From: Pseudovirgaria hyperparasitica | Taxonomy: Eukaryota > Ascomycota > Dothideomycetes > Acrospermales > Acrospermaceae | NCBI RefSeq assembly: GCF_010093815.1 | Contig: NW_022985564.1 | Location: 1-64,000, forward strand | Direction of reading: 5' to 3' | Length of the DNA stretch: 64,000 nucleotides | Shown: one piece after another, positions 35,001 through 46,725 of the stretch | How positions within the stretch are numbered: the first letter of the stretch is position 1 | How the letters are laid out: each line of letters opens with the position of its first letter | Program-made: the position numbers and the translations under genes | The notes under the pieces: generated by a model | Seen by the model: only the letters and a program-made list of their open reading frames with translations | Told to the model about the DNA's origin: nothing | Database searches by the model: none

Positions 35001-36693
35001 ACCGCCGAACCAACGAGCCTTGCAGTCTATCGTCAAGCTGCTAGCGGATCTGCTTGAAGGCACAGGCAACGACGGTGATCGAGGCATACTCACTGCTTCC
35101 TTTGCGGAAATTCTAGTGACAGACGGCAATGCAAACGACTTCATCTCGCTCTTGGATCGTTTTGTGGAGGATATATATCTTCTGTTCGCTCCAGAGCCAA
35201 GCACGCCTCTACACAGCTCTATCAGTTCCGAGACGCGTATCAGGCTCGCTCATACCGGGTCCCTGAGCTCTAATGCTTCATCACTTCGAAAGAAGTTCGG
35301 TCTTGGTGGTTTGACCCGCGAAAATAGCAAGTCAGACCTCGAATCCAAATTCGGATCTGTCTTCCGTACTTTAAGCAAGACTGCGCGTGGAGAAAGCAGT
35401 CGCAATGACCAGACCCAGCCTGCAGGCATGTCCAGAGCCTCACTTGTACGATCACGTTCGACAGACACCGACGCGCGTGTTTCACCGAAAAGACCAGTGT
35501 CTCGGGACCGACCTACTGTTCTGGGTGCTTTCGCATTCGAGGACGATACATCACACTCGGGCAGAAGCTTTTTAGGTGTCTCTGGGCTGGACACTATCGG
35601 CGAGGTGCCAAGTGCCCACAAGCATCCACGCAAGAAGCGAAGGAGTTCTTTGTCGGATTTGAAACCCCTGCAGTGCCCTGCGCCTGGAACACCGACATGG
35701 TCACCACAAACACCTCGACGTCCCACGCATGTTCGCCAGACGAGCGCGTCGCCTTCCACCCCAACACGTACCCCTAAGACTTCGCATATACCGGAACCAG
35801 TACCGACGCCTTTGACTAGGAGTAGTTCGCCAACAAAGGAGAACGGTCCTCCTAGGACACATCGCGGACACTCTCCTCTGAAGACACCCATTCCCGCAGC
35901 TACAAGCGATGTGACCATAATCAGCCGCGGCCCCAGCAAACGCCGTAGCGACTCTGTCTCAGGCATTCCAATGTTGAAGACCAGCTCAACCGCCCCTCCT
36001 ATCCTCTCTGAGCGTCCTAGCTCTGGCAATACGCCCAAGGTGTCTTCAACCACCAAAGTTCCCACCGCTACCGGGAGAAAGCCACCACTCTCGTCTTCTC
36101 CTCCGAAGAAGCTCCGTATGCAGTCCCCGCAGAAACTCCGTGAGCGTCTACAAAAAGAGCAAAACGCAATTGCTACATCCTCGCCTATGCTTCAGGCGGA
36201 ATTGTGTAAGATTGGCGATGAGATTGCCGCGCAGGCAAGCTTGAGGAGTGCTTCACCTGTTCGGGCCTCTCGCTCGAACACTGTACACTCTTCTTCGTCC
36301 AAGTCGTCAAGTCTTACTCCATCGATTGCCTCTATGGGCCCTCTCATCGGCAGAGTCACAACTCTTGAGTCTAGACTTAGCACACTAATTAGCGAGACAG
36401 AGTCTCGTACCAAGGCCATCGGCGCTGATCTCTCCAGTAGTTTGCAAGTCAGTGAGACGAAGGCGCGCAAGCTGGATGAGTTGTATAGAGAAGCAAATGC
36501 GGAGAATGAGGCGCTCTATGCGAAGTTCAACGATGAGTTGATAAAGGTCGTAAGAAATGTCAGGGGTGGTGATGGTGTTGAGGAGCTGAAAAGACTGCTG
36601 AAGGCTAGCCAAGAGGAAGTTGCTGTTCTGAAGAGGGAGAGTAGCCGACTCAAGAGGGAGAATGTAGGCTTAAGGGCGCAGCTAAGAGAGTAA
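32004..36693 (+). CDS. Rho guanine nucleotide exchange factor with DH and RhoGAP-like regions
   Basis: Two exons, 32004-34200 and 34253-36693 (52-nt intron, GTAAGT..TCTAG), 1545 residues. The DH domain runs from about residue 248 (RREMIELLDTEESYVSKIYDLL) through VQRLPRYNLYIDNIV (conserved DH helix) to about 480, followed by a PH-like part (ITAVDVTELAPPYRVKFQGV, FLLFTDCLVLLRK). A Ser/Arg-rich linker with RDRP repeats leads to a second globular region at about 870-1045 (KLEDTLCAYLLALHSRKGN..VVAGPILIAF) that looks like a degenerate RhoGAP fold; a clear arginine-finger motif is not visible, so it may be non-catalytic. The rest is basic, Ser/Pro/Thr-rich disorder and a C-terminal coiled coil (ELKRLLKASQEEVAVLKRE). 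It likely activates a Rho-family GTPase in polarity or cell-wall control. The start was taken at the first ATG, before the conserved-looking IFYTTDELL. Confidence 0.88.
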
Positions 36694-37004
36694 TGCTGGT
36701 GGCTGTCGACTCACGATGGATTCAGCGTTCTGTTGTCATTGTGACTCTGGGTGATCATAAGCCCCTCTGGTGCGCCCGAGAGACTTGGGCAAATACAGGC
36801 GTTATCATCTACTTCTTGTATCATACTTCGGGTATAGACTCTCTCACAAAGGGCGCCGGGTGGTGTAAGGAGGTTTCTGTCAGCATAGTTATGATGACCC
36901 AAGCGAATGTATCCTAGGTATGGAACGTTATGAATGCATGATTTTCATTGCTGCCGCACATCTATAGACGAGCAGAATCATTCACGTCCCATGTGCGTGA
37001 CCCC
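36694..37004. other. Convergent 3' space of RhoGEF and CCT1
   Basis: 311 bp between two stop codons; only 3' ends are expected here. Nothing else seen. Confidence 0.5.
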
Positions 37005-38773
37005 TTAGTGCCCATGTCCATCATCTTGACCCCTCTGCTCTGGATCCAGCTTGATCAACGTATCAATCCGCATAATCGCAATACATGCCTCCACCGCACT
37101 CTTCAGCTGCTTAATTTTGCTCATACTCGGCTCCAGTACGCCCGCCTTGATGCTATCCGCAACCTTGCCCTTGCTCAAGTCTAATCCATAGTTTTTGTAG
37201 TTCTTCTTACGGATCAAGTCCTTCTCGCTCTCGCTTGGCGGCGCATTGTGCTCTGACGCCGGCGTATTAAGCCGCTGCGACAACGCGTGCCGCGAACGTA
37301 GCTGTGCGACGAGCTCAGAGCTGTCGAGCGCTGCATTAACGGCCAAGCACTTTGGAATAGACAGCAACGCGGTCGCGAAGGCGCCAATGGCGAGCTGCTC
37401 CCGCGAGCCAACACTGGTGGCCCATTCCTCAAGGTAGATGTGCAGAGCAGTTTCGACGGCACCGCCACCGGGCACGACCTTGCCGCTCTCGAGAGTGCGC
37501 TTAACAGCGGACAGGGTGTCATGTACGGAGCGTTCCATCTCGTCGAGCGAGTAGTCATTTGCGCCGCGCAGGATGATAGAGGAGGAAGAGTGGACCTTCG
37601 TGCCCTTGACAATGATACATTCGTCGTCGGAGATTCGCTCCTGGGCAACTTCTTCTGCGTCGCCGAGGCTGGAGGCCTCGAACTTCTCGTCGCCGTTCAG
37701 GTCAGAAAGGGAGGAGATGAGAGTGGCGCCGGTGGCCTTTGCGATGCGGCGGAGATCTTCCTTCTTGCAGCGGCGGACGGCCATGGCACCTTTTTCGATA
37801 AACTGCTTGAGGCAAAGGTCGTCGATGCCCTTTGTTGTGAGGACGACGTTAGCGCCGGATTTTAGAATCATCTCAACACGCTCGAGAACGATGCCGGATT
37901 CACGCTCGCGTATCTTTTCGAGTTGTTGTGGATCGTCGACAGTGATGTGCACGCCAAGCTTCATCCGCTCTTTTTGGAGGTTGATGTCCAGGCAGGCGAT
38001 TTTGGCGTTCGGGATGCGGGTCTTCATGGCTTGCGATGCGACAGTACAGTTCAGAGCGTAGCCCTTGACGAGGATTGACTCTGTGGCGCTCTTCCCGTGT
38101 GCCTTTAGGATATTGACTGCCTTTACTGGGTATTTCACCTCACCCTTCTGGTTCGTCGACTTGACGGCTTGCATGGCGTCGACGCACATGTTCGCGAAGA
38201 AATCCGAGTCTCCACCGATGATCTTACTTGACATCGAGGTCTTTGCAATATTGACGAGACTCTCCCTGCCTAGCTTCTCAACCGGTACGCTGATGTTCTC
38301 GTTCATGTACTTTACAGCCTCTCGGAGCGCGAGTCTGTAGCCTGTGATAATTGTCGTTGGGTGGATTCGGTTCTTCATGAGCTCATTTGCCCTCCGTAAT
38401 AGCTCCGCGGCGATTAATACAACTGATGTGGTTCCATCGCCCACCTCCCTATCTTGTTGCTGTGCGAGGTCCACTAGAATCTTGCCTGCTGGGTGCTCAA
38501 TCTCAAGAAGACTTAAGATAGTTGCGCCATCATTGGTCACGGTAACGTCGCCGATATCGTCCACCATCATCTTATCAAGTCCTGAGGGTCCAAATGAGCT
38601 TTTTATCACATTCGCGATAGCTTGCGTCGCAAGAACATTCTGGTCGCGTATATCCTGACCCGTAATCTTTTGTCCGCCAAGAACTGTAGCTTGTCAGTTG
38701 ATGTCCCCGTAGACAGGTTGCTGAGCTTACACAAAGTTCCAGCATTTCGAGGTTGCTCAAATAAGGAAGCCAT
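37005..38773 (-). CDS. CCT1: T-complex protein 1 subunit alpha (CCT1/TCP1)
   Basis: Subunit alpha of the cytosolic chaperonin CCT/TRiC that folds actin and tubulin. Two exons: 38773-38731 and 38683-37005, intron 47 nt (GTAAGC..TACAG), 573 residues, the normal length (about 555) with a small insertion. [19 protein letters not shown] marks the alpha subunit start. ATPase motifs are intact: [42 protein letters not shown] and VVPGGGAVE. The C-terminal [19 protein letters not shown] is also alpha-type. An Ala/Ser-rich insertion near residues 500-520 ([18 protein letters not shown]) is longer than usual and probably surface-exposed. The gene is head-to-head with prolyl-tRNA synthetase. Confidence 0.95.
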
Positions 38774-39091
38774 TTTGAATGCGAGTATATGTGTTGCTTC
38801 GCCTGTTCCTAGAGCTCTCCAACTGCTAGGCCGACGCGAATCTTCAAAAATTCAAGACAGTCCGGCTGAACCGTGGATCTGCGCGCGTGCCAGAGACAAC
38901 GCACGGGCGCGGACGCTGTTTGACTGTTTTGACCCCTCAGGCGGACCCCTCCAAAGATTCACGTTCAGTCACCGCAGATTAAGAGTCAGAGCTTCCGCGC
39001 CGCAAAGGTGACTCAACTACAGCTTTCCGTGGCATATATCTGGGTGTGCGCTCTAGTGTTTGTCTCGTCTGTACTCTATTATTCATTCAAC
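38774..39091. promoter_or_regulatory. Bidirectional promoter of CCT1 and prolyl-tRNA synthetase
   Basis: Only 318 bp separate the starts of two strongly expressed housekeeping genes. No clear TATA box or CCAAT box was noticed. GC content is higher than in the flanking intergenic DNA (for example GCGCGC near 38881). Confidence 0.45.
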
Positions 39092-40890
39092 ATGGCTTCC
39101 GACGCATCAGCTTCCGCTGCTGCTGCTGCTGCTGCTGCTGTAGACAGCAAACTACAAGACATGTCGATCTCCGAAACAACTAAAAAGAAGGAGTCTAAGA
39201 AAAAAGAGCCCAAGAGCAAAGAACCCAAGAACACTCAGCAGAAGCAAGCGAAAGCCAAGACAAGTAAGAAGAATGACGACGCCGCCCTCATTGGTATCAA
39301 TGTGAAAAAGGCAGACGATCTCGCAGATTGGTACCAGCAAGTCATTACCAAGGGTGGCATGATAAGCTTCTATGACGTGTCTGGCTGTTACATCCTTAAG
39401 CCCGCTTCATATTCGATATGGGAGTACATAAAAGAGTGGTTTGATGCGAAGATCAAGTCAATTGGTGTGGAGAACTGTTATTTTCCCGTCTTCATCTCGG
39501 AGGACAACCTTACTCGTGAGAAGGAGCATATCGAGGGTTTCGCAGCTGAAGTAGCATGGGTGACACACGGGTAAGCCCATTTCCAACGCACTTCTCCAGT
39601 CGCTTGATTGACATTGTATGCAGTGGCCAGAGTAAACTCGAGAAGCGCGTTGCTGTTCGTCCTACCTCCGAGACCGCGATGTACTCCGAATTTGCGCGCG
39701 AGATCCGCAGTCACCGAGACCTCCCCCTGAAGCTCAACCAATGGAACAATGTCGTGCGCTGGGAGTTCAAGCATCCGATGCCGTTCCTGCGCTCGAGGGA
39801 GTTCTTGTGGCAAGAGGGCCACACTGCACATTTGACCAAGGAGGGCGCTGGTAAAGAGGTCCACCAGATCTTGGATTGGTACGCTGGTATCTATGAGGAG
39901 CTTCTGGCTGTTCCCATGGTGAAAGGCACAAAGACCAACAATGAGAAGTTTGCCGGTGCGGACTACACAACGACCGTGGAAGGTTTCATTCCTGCCACTG
40001 GACGTGGGATTCAGGGAGGCACGAGTCATTGCTTGGGGCAACACTTTAGCAAGATGTTCGACATCAAGGTAGAGGATCCCGACCAGAAGAAAGAAGATGG
40101 AGGTGAGGGCAAGTCTAAGCATCTCTTCGTTTGGCAGAACTCGTGGGGATTCACAACACGATCCATTGGTGTAATGGTCTTGACCCACGGTGACGACAAG
40201 GGGCTTGTTATGCCTCCAAGGGTCGCTAAGATTCAAGCAGTCATTGTTCCCGTGGGTATAACTGCAAAGCTTGGAGAAGAAGGTCGCGCAAAACTTGAGG
40301 AGCAAGTCATAGCCATCGCGGAAGTTATCAAGGCAGCCAACGTCAGAGTCCACATCGACAGCCGTGAGGGCTATTCTCCTCCCTGGAAGTTCAACGATTG
40401 GGAGATGAAGGGTGTCCCGCTCCGTATCGAAGTTGGACCCAAGGATCTCGAGAAGCACCAGGTCTGTACTGCTCGTCGTGATACTGGAGAAAAGGGATCT
40501 ATTCCCATTACGCAGCTTGGTACTGATGTGCCCACCCTGCTTGATACCATCCAATCAGATATGTTCAAAAGAGCTGACGCCATATATCGCGAGCATCGTA
40601 AAGAAATCACCAATTGGGATGACTTCGTCCCGGCGCTGAATTCTAAGAATTTCTGCCTTATCCCACACTGCGAAGGCGATGACTGCGAGGACGAGATCAA
40701 GAAAATGAGCGCGCGGACAGATACTGGTGATGACGTTGCCGAGGACGCCCGTGCTCCAGCTATGGGTGCGAAGAGTTTGTGTATTCCGTTTGATCAGCCT
40801 TCTGGTATCACCCTAGGCGAAACGAAGTGCACGAACCCCAACTGCAAAGCCTTAGCGAAGTCGTGGGTCATGTTTGGACGGAGCTATTAG
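39092..40890 (+). CDS. Prolyl-tRNA synthetase, cytosolic (eukaryote/archaea type)
   Basis: Charges tRNA-Pro with proline. Exons 39092-39570 and 39624-40890, intron 53 nt, 581 residues. Class II synthetase of the EPRS type: N-terminal Lys/Glu-rich tail, then [19 protein letters not shown], motif 2 region ([33 protein letters not shown]), [14 protein letters not shown] and [15 protein letters not shown] (motif 3 area), the anticodon-binding domain, and a C-terminal zinc-binding-like domain with cysteines in [14 protein letters not shown] and [13 protein letters not shown]. The bacterial-type editing insertion is absent. The polyalanine head (from eight GCT repeats) and the basic tail [16 protein letters not shown] are variable and may help bind tRNA. 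Start taken at MASDAS; a further upstream start would add a hydrophobic stretch untypical of this enzyme but could encode a mitochondrial isoform, which I cannot decide. Confidence 0.95.
39116..39139 (+). repeat. Trinucleotide repeat (GCT)8 in coding sequence
   Basis: Eight GCT codons at the N-terminus of prolyl-tRNA synthetase encode polyalanine. Simple coding microsatellite; length is likely variable between strains. Confidence 0.9.
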
Positions 40891-41323
40891 AGACATATGC
40901 TCATCTCGTTTGGTGTTACACTCTATGATATTCGGGTGTTTTATTGTATTTGATCTTCATGGAGCGTTTGGGTGGTGAGGAGTCATGACCTGGAACGCAA
41001 AAGTGAATGCATTTCAGCAATAGGGTTATGCCGTCTATGCTATAAGAAATCAGATTAGTACAACTTAAGTGTTTGGGACATTCATTCTAGTGAGTATCAA
41101 ATCTATGAACCGTGACGCTGAACCGATAAAATGAAAATGTGCATTGCTGTAAGGGGTATCTATACAAAATGAGGTCCAAACCGCTCAAATCCCGTATGCT
41201 TCCTAGCTATCTAATTGATTGTGCTCTTTTTTTATGCCAACTGCTCTCGTGTCCTTCACTCCACCGGGTTTCCATCACATCCAACGCAGCAGAATTGCAA
41301 AATGCTCCATCCTTAATCCTTGT
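40891..41323. other. Convergent intergenic space, 433 bp
   Basis: Between the ProRS stop (+) and an orphan gene's stop (-). T-rich stretches near 40935-40960 may belong to 3'-end processing. No gene seen. Confidence 0.5.
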
Positions 41324-41929
41324 TCACACGGCCCGGTAGTCGCCAAACTCACAAGAGTTCCACTGGACACCACCATCAACCTCCGTTGGCGAAGACGAAG
41401 CCATCGACCCTCCAGACCACATCTCCCCTTCAACCTGGCTCAGCAGGGAGTAGCCAGTGTTCACACTACTACCAGACAGAGATCTCACGTGCTGGCTCTC
41501 GTGTATCGGCGAGGAACTATGCGCCGCTGATGCGCGAAGCATCGCGACCAGGCTAGCGAAATGCGGGTCAACTGTTGTTGGTCGACCGGCACGGGTGTTG
41601 ATGGGAGTGCCATCTGGGCGGCGGAAGAGTGGCTCTGCCGTATCCAGCTTCTCGGGCACCCTGGGGAGCGAGTAGAGGATAGCCGGGTCGCCGTAGAGGA
41701 CTTTCTGGTCGGCGGTGCGGCCAGAAGACAGGGAGGGGTCCATGGTGCTGGGCACCGCGCGCTCGGCAGAGACCAGCTCTGTTGCAGGAGCATATCCGTA
41801 TTGATACGGAGGGTGTGGGACTAGAGTGCGGACCTGGTAGTTGGCTGGTTGGTATGAGATACCATTGCCAGCGACAAAGTGGTGGAAGCCACCATAGCCC
41901 ATGTAGTTCGCTTGAATGAATCTGGCCAT
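41324..41929 (-). CDS. Hypothetical protein, 201 residues
   Basis: Single-exon frame starting MARFIQANYMGYGGFHHF and ending EFGDYRAV. The head is rich in Tyr, Gly and Pro (YQPANYQVRTLVPHPPYQYG), the middle reads FRRPDGTPINTRAGRPTTVDPHF, and the tail is Ser/Gly-rich. No signal peptide, membrane helix or domain recognised. The frame is longer than chance would readily give, has an ATG start and lies downstream of a leader containing no other gene, so I consider it probably real. A nuclear or cytoplasmic disordered protein is possible; no function is assigned. Confidence 0.55.
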   Translation of the reverse strand: MARFIQANYMGYGGFHHFVAGNGISYQPANYQVRTLVPHPPYQYGYAPATELVSAERAVPSTMDPSLSSGRTADQKVLYGDPAILYSLPRVPEKLDTAEPLFRRPDGTPINTRAGRPTTVDPHFASLVAMLRASAAHSSSPIHESQHVRSLSGSSVNTGYSLLSQVEGEMWSGGSMASSSPTEVDGGVQWNSCEFGDYRAV

Positions 41930-43696
41930 GATGGCGGTGGACTATCTTTTGTATATCCTGTATCTGGGTGATGACAGTAGAGCGAGTATCTCTGTGCAGC
42001 GACTTGAATGGCAGTATTGAATAAGAGAATGTCAATGATTTAACCAGAGTCGAAACTTTTCGAACAGAGAAAGAGTACAGAAACCGAGAAAAATAAAATA
42101 GCGAGAGCGACGCGACAAGGGATTAAATATGAAAACCGCTCCAGTAAAACTTTCACTTTCGTGTCGAATCCATGGTATCGTGTTCCGAACGCTTCCAAGG
42201 TTGTTCAGGGGCACTGTTAGCGTGCGTGACGATTCCATGTTATGTAGTACCAGCAAACACTTCGCCCATACTTGTTCACATTTGTGTCCTAACCAAGTAC
42301 CAATAATGATGATTCATTTCAGTGTATAGTGAGCATGATCCCGAGAAGAATTAGAATAGCGATACACCGATTGAGAGCATAGTCTATCGTAATTTCTGGT
42401 CGTTCACTTTCGTATCAACAAAAGTCTTCTTTACGGCAGTATCGATGTTTTTGTACGTGGAACGCCAGGATCCATGTCGGCTCTTAAACATCTTGAGCGA
42501 TGATAGCAACCTTGACGTTGCTAGATGAGGCAAAGCTCTGGTCAAGACATCATCTCATGCTTCGATGTTGGTCAGCGAGGTAAACTAGACCGTTCGCCTG
42601 GGTTGCCCAAGAGATCGAAGTGTGGTCTTGCAGATGTAAATATAGGCAGCATAATTCCGTAACAGTTGTCTCCGCATCCATACAGTTCTCATCGTCGAGT
42701 ACGTGATATGCAGGCAAGGACAGGAAACGGTAGATGCATTGTGACCTTCGTCCCAAATAATATGATAGGCCTAACAAATTTGCTCTCGGTATCGCGCATG
42801 ACACGTACGTACTGAACAGAGCAAAGCGCCTTTCGTGAAGAGTCTTAAGGAATAATCCCATAATCTGCGCGTCTGTCGTTCCTAGTCGACCAGAGAGTTT
42901 TGATACGGGTCAACAAGAATAGGTCCTGATGCACATTTCGACTGTTTCGACCTTACTGACAGATTTTATCAACAGATTTAGGACCAAGATCTTTTGGAGG
43001 ACTATGTCCTAAATCTAAGGAAATTAAGTACAAAGAAAGGGTCCAAAGGACAGAGCGAACCGTGGAAACGCGCAGAAGCGACGCTGAACAATGTACTCTA
43101 GTAGTTCACGACTATCCAACAAAAGTTTCATTTGGTCTTCGACGTGCACTTATCTCAAGGCTCCTGAGTCCTGCCGCATGCAGACAAATCTCTGACCCCA
43201 ATGTAGCTACTGGGTTTGCGGTGAGATTCGACGCTCTTCTCCATCAACATTCTATCCTTTTGGTAACTAAATCTTCGAATTGAATTATCTTTTCGCCATA
43301 CTAGCAGTTTCTAAATTCTGCTTTCCAGGATACTAGCCAAGATGACCAGCTCTCAGCTGACCATGCAGGCGGGTAGGGTAGCACAAGAAGTTATTCTGCC
43401 TTGTTGATGTGTTTCGAGATCTGAAAAAGGGAAGATCTTGTATATTACTCTCGATGTAGAGGTGATGTCTGCAAATGGCACAGACGCGAAGTCATATCTG
43501 GATGATAAATGGAGCTCTAATTAGTCCTGAGATGGTAAGCGTCGATACCGTTGACACCTAGCTTCTAAGGCTGCTTACTATGTATGCAAACCTCGGCTCA
43601 GTATGTCTACACATCGTCTTCAACACCATCACGCAAGCTTCACTATAACACACCCGCCAATATGCCCAGATAGCGTCACACTCTCCGGTACTCGAA
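41930..43696. other. Intergenic, 1.77 kb
   Basis: Divergent promoter space between the orphan gene (-) and PEX12 (+). Open frames here lack ATG starts, family resemblance or matching splice sites. One exact inverted repeat is listed separately. Confidence 0.45.
42974..43016. repeat. Exact 11-bp inverted repeat, 21-base spacer
   Basis: AGATTTAGGAC at 42974-42984 is mirrored by its reverse complement at 43006-43016. It could form a stem-loop in RNA or DNA. No element boundary or target duplication was seen, so its nature is open. Confidence 0.7.
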
Positions 43697-45125
43697 ATGG
43701 AGTACATGACCACACTTCAATCCGGCTTCGACGGCCTCAAGCCTTCTCTCTTCGGTATCCATCACATCACAAGCGCATCCGATCACTCACTGACATCCAT
43801 AAGAACTCCTCTCCGAACAACAGCTGTCCTCCCTCCTCCCTCCGTCACTCCGCTACCTACTTGCGGTGTCCGCCCACCGCCATCCACGCTATCTCCTCCG
43901 TATCCTCAACTCCTTCGATGAACTTTACGCGCTCCTCTCCCTCCTCGTCGAGCGCCATTTCCTGCGCACCTATGGCGGTAGTTTCACCGAGAACTTCTAC
44001 GGCCTGAAACGCGAGCGCGTACTGCAAGTCCGTGGCGGCGAAGTTCCGCGGGCACAACTGGGCGCTGCAAGCGATGTCCGCGCAACCCTGAAACTGCGAC
44101 GGCAGGATGTGTGGGCAAATCTGGCGATCATGGTCGGTGTACCGTATATCAAAAGAAAGTTAGACGAAGGCTACGATATTCATGCCGCAGGCTCGAACTT
44201 GCTCGGGCCAGGCTATCGCGCTGATCGCGATGGCCTCTCACCAAACTCAACATTCAAGCAGAGGATAATGTACTACTATAAATGGTTCCTGCGGCGCGTA
44301 TATCCCAGCGTGAACGCTGCATACTACTTCGCCCTCCTTGCCTTCAACCTCGCGTATCTCTTCGATGGCGCAAAGTTCCACTCCCCATTTCTCTGGCTGG
44401 TGGGCACGCGCGTGCGGCGCCTTGGACAGGCGGATTATGCAGCCATCGAGGCCATCACAAACCCGGCCCCGCAGGCTAAGAGCACAGCGCCGCGCGCAGG
44501 GCAAAACAACTCCATCTTCAACCCCCGAACAATGGTCGGTGTCGTATACCCCCGCGTCCTTTCCTCCTTTCGCATCCTCCTCCCCACATCCATCTTCGCA
44601 CTGAAGTTCCTCGAGTGGTGGCATCAGTCCGATTTCGCACGGCAGCTCTCGCGAAAAGCGGCAGAGGGCATAGAACTACCGCCGCCCGTGACTGCCGGAC
44701 TATCACGAGGGCTACCGCCGAAGCCCTCGAAGACCTCCGCGAAAGAGGTCCCATCTAGCTCCGACGAGAAGCCCGAAAAGGCTACCACGATACGGACACC
44801 CCCAATTGCCGCGTCTTCACTCCTACCTATCCTCACCGTTCCAGCACCATCGAACTCGGCGCTGTGTCCGATATGTACACAGCCGATCACGACGTCAACG
44901 GCGTCGCCGTATGGGCATGTGTATTGCTACGTATGCATACATCGGTGGGTGGATGGGACGCATGAGCGACAAGAGGCCTTCATGGAGGGAGGTGCTGGGG
45001 AAGAAGGCTGGGAGAAGGAGGAGGGAAGCAGAGAAGGGAGATGGGAGAGTGGGAGGGGGCGAGATGCGATTACCGGTCAGAGAATACTGGGCGGGACGGG
45101 CGGTTTGAGAAGAGTGTTAGCATGA
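43697..45125 (+). CDS. PEX12: Peroxin-12, RING-type peroxisomal E3 component
   Basis: Membrane component of the Pex2-Pex10-Pex12 ubiquitin ligase that recycles the import receptor Pex5. Exons 43697-43754 and 43804-45125, intron 49 nt, 459 residues. The start MEYMTTLQSGFDGLKPSLFELLSEQ is the family N-terminus. HPRYLLRILNSFDELYALLSLLVE and YYYKWFLRRVYPSVNAAYYF are the Pex2/Pex12 membrane region, followed by a Pro/Ser-rich linker and a C-terminal RING-like domain at about residues 374-402 (CPICTQPITTSTASPYGHVYCYVCIHRWV). As in other Pex12 proteins the zinc ligands are reduced. The later position that is usually Cys in CPVTG reads DAITGQRILGG here, so that Cys is absent. Between RING and that motif lies a Gly/Glu/Arg-rich insertion of low complexity. 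Coding-strand composition turns from C-rich to G-rich near 44940. Confidence 0.93.
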
Positions 45126-45218
45126 TAGGCTTGAGACTCAATATGTACCAATGATGTTATGTATAATCACGCCAGTAGCTATAAACATGCTATGCACATA
45201 CAGACAACTCGATGTCAT

Positions 45219-46229
45219 TCACCGACTATACGACCTCGTCCCCTCGGGATCCAGCGGCGTGCTCTCATCAATGGGCTCCGGATCGTCCGCCGGGTCCCTA
45301 TGCTCCGCATGCGTCAACTTCTTGTCGTTCCTGTCCCTCCACCAGAAAGCGATCGCGATGCACAATAAGACCCCCTGAAGACACCCCGTCACAAGATACA
45401 GACCCCAGGTGCTCCACCCCGCCTTGCCCAAACGCGCATACAGACTCGCGCTCCAAATAAAACTCCCCGGCGTTTGAAGCAACATCATCGGTATACTCAG
45501 CGAATAAATGTTCTGCAAGCGCAGCGTCGTGACGATCTGTGGTATATACTGTATGGCTGCAAGGGACGCACCAGCGATGCCCAGGAAGTTAGCCCAGGAT
45601 TGGAGGGCGGACCGGTGTCCAAACGTGAAGAATAGCGAGAGGATGAAGACGGTCAGGAAGAAGACCATGCTGATAAAGAGCACGCCCAGGGCTTCCTTCC
45701 ATGCAGAGATCCCGGTAACGCCTGGGGAGTCGGTGGAGGAGCGGGGAAAGAAGAGAAGGAAGAGGAGAAGTCTACACTCAGATCAGCATCGCATATCTTC
45801 AATGTAGGAGTGGATGGGAGTGATGTAAGCACGTACATGAGGAAGAAACACGCCCACTGCACGCCCACCTGGAATACCCCTAGCAACGCCGCACCACACG
45901 CAAAGTCGCTGATCTTCTTGCAGCACATCATGTCCTCTTGGCTTATGGGCAGCGTGAGGATGTTCGCGATGCCGGCGGTGCCAGATACGGTGCCCAAAAG
46001 GACGAAGACGGAGGATATGCCATGGGAGGAGCGGCGCGATATGATCTTGTAGTGTTGCGGGAGGTAAGAGACGATAATGCCGACGAGGAGGAAGCTGTAT
46101 TTCCTTGTCAGTGGGAAGCTATTAGGGCATGGTCTGTGGGACTGACAGTGAGATGCCAAAGTTGGCCGGGTCTGGGTGGGCGAGCTCGTTGCAGCGGTCC
46201 TTAAAGTCAGACATGATGGTCGCCATCAT
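45219..46229 (-). CDS. PQ-loop repeat membrane protein (lysosomal/vacuolar transporter-like)
   Basis: Seven-helix PQ-loop family, related in fold to cystinosin and vacuolar basic amino acid exporters. Exons in reading order 46229-46147, 46094-45837 and 45771-45219, introns 52 and 65 nt, 297 residues. Both PQ motifs are visible, each with its helix: VGIIVSYLPQHYKIISRR and LAAIQYIPQIVTTLRLQ. Short N-terminus (MMATIMSDFKDRCNELAHP) before the first helix; hydrophilic acidic C-terminus ending GTRSYSR. The substrate is unknown. A second in-frame ATG lies directly after the first. The gene is tail-to-tail with PEX12 only 93 bp away and head-to-head with the bZIP gene. Confidence 0.88.
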
Positions 46230-46725
46230 GAGCGCTGTTGTGTGAGAGTTGTAGAGGCTCAGACTACCCCGTCTCAAGCTTCATGGAGATGTTGTCGTCA
46301 GGAAGACACCAGCCCAGTTGTTGTACCTGGTGACGTGCGTTCAGGCAGGCACCAGGCCGCAGTGTAGCCTCGGAGTGGCTGGAGACTTGGAGCTTGAGCA
46401 CGGGCCTTCACTAGCGCAGGAACGACTCCCCTAAACTCTGACCTGTATTAATTAATTCCTCATGTGCACCTTTTCACAAGGTGGTTGACCTCAGCAGTTT
46501 CTCGGGAGTTCTTATCTGTGCTGCGAATGATGTTCGAGATGGACTTAGTTAGCGTAAGGCCCGGGACTGCAAAGCTTAAGATAGGACGAATCCTCCTGCG
46601 TGCTTACGACCAGTATTACAAATCACATATATGACCTCACTGAACTCTAGCAAAGCTCACAAAGATTGATATCTCGCTAGCTACTCAATCTGTGTAGATC
46701 TAGCCTGGGGAGAGGAATCGAGGAG
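46230..46725. other. Divergent promoter space of PQ-loop and bZIP genes
   Basis: 496 bp. TTAATTAATT near 46447 is an AT-rich patch. No gene or RNA seen. Confidence 0.45.

Noticed and set aside
37214-38658. Several long plus- and minus-frame ORFs within CCT1
   Set aside because: They are shadows of the chaperonin coding sequence in other frames.
39478-40554. 358-codon antisense frame opposite prolyl-tRNA synthetase
   Set aside because: Codon bias of a strongly conserved gene often opens the opposite frame; no ATG-led family match.
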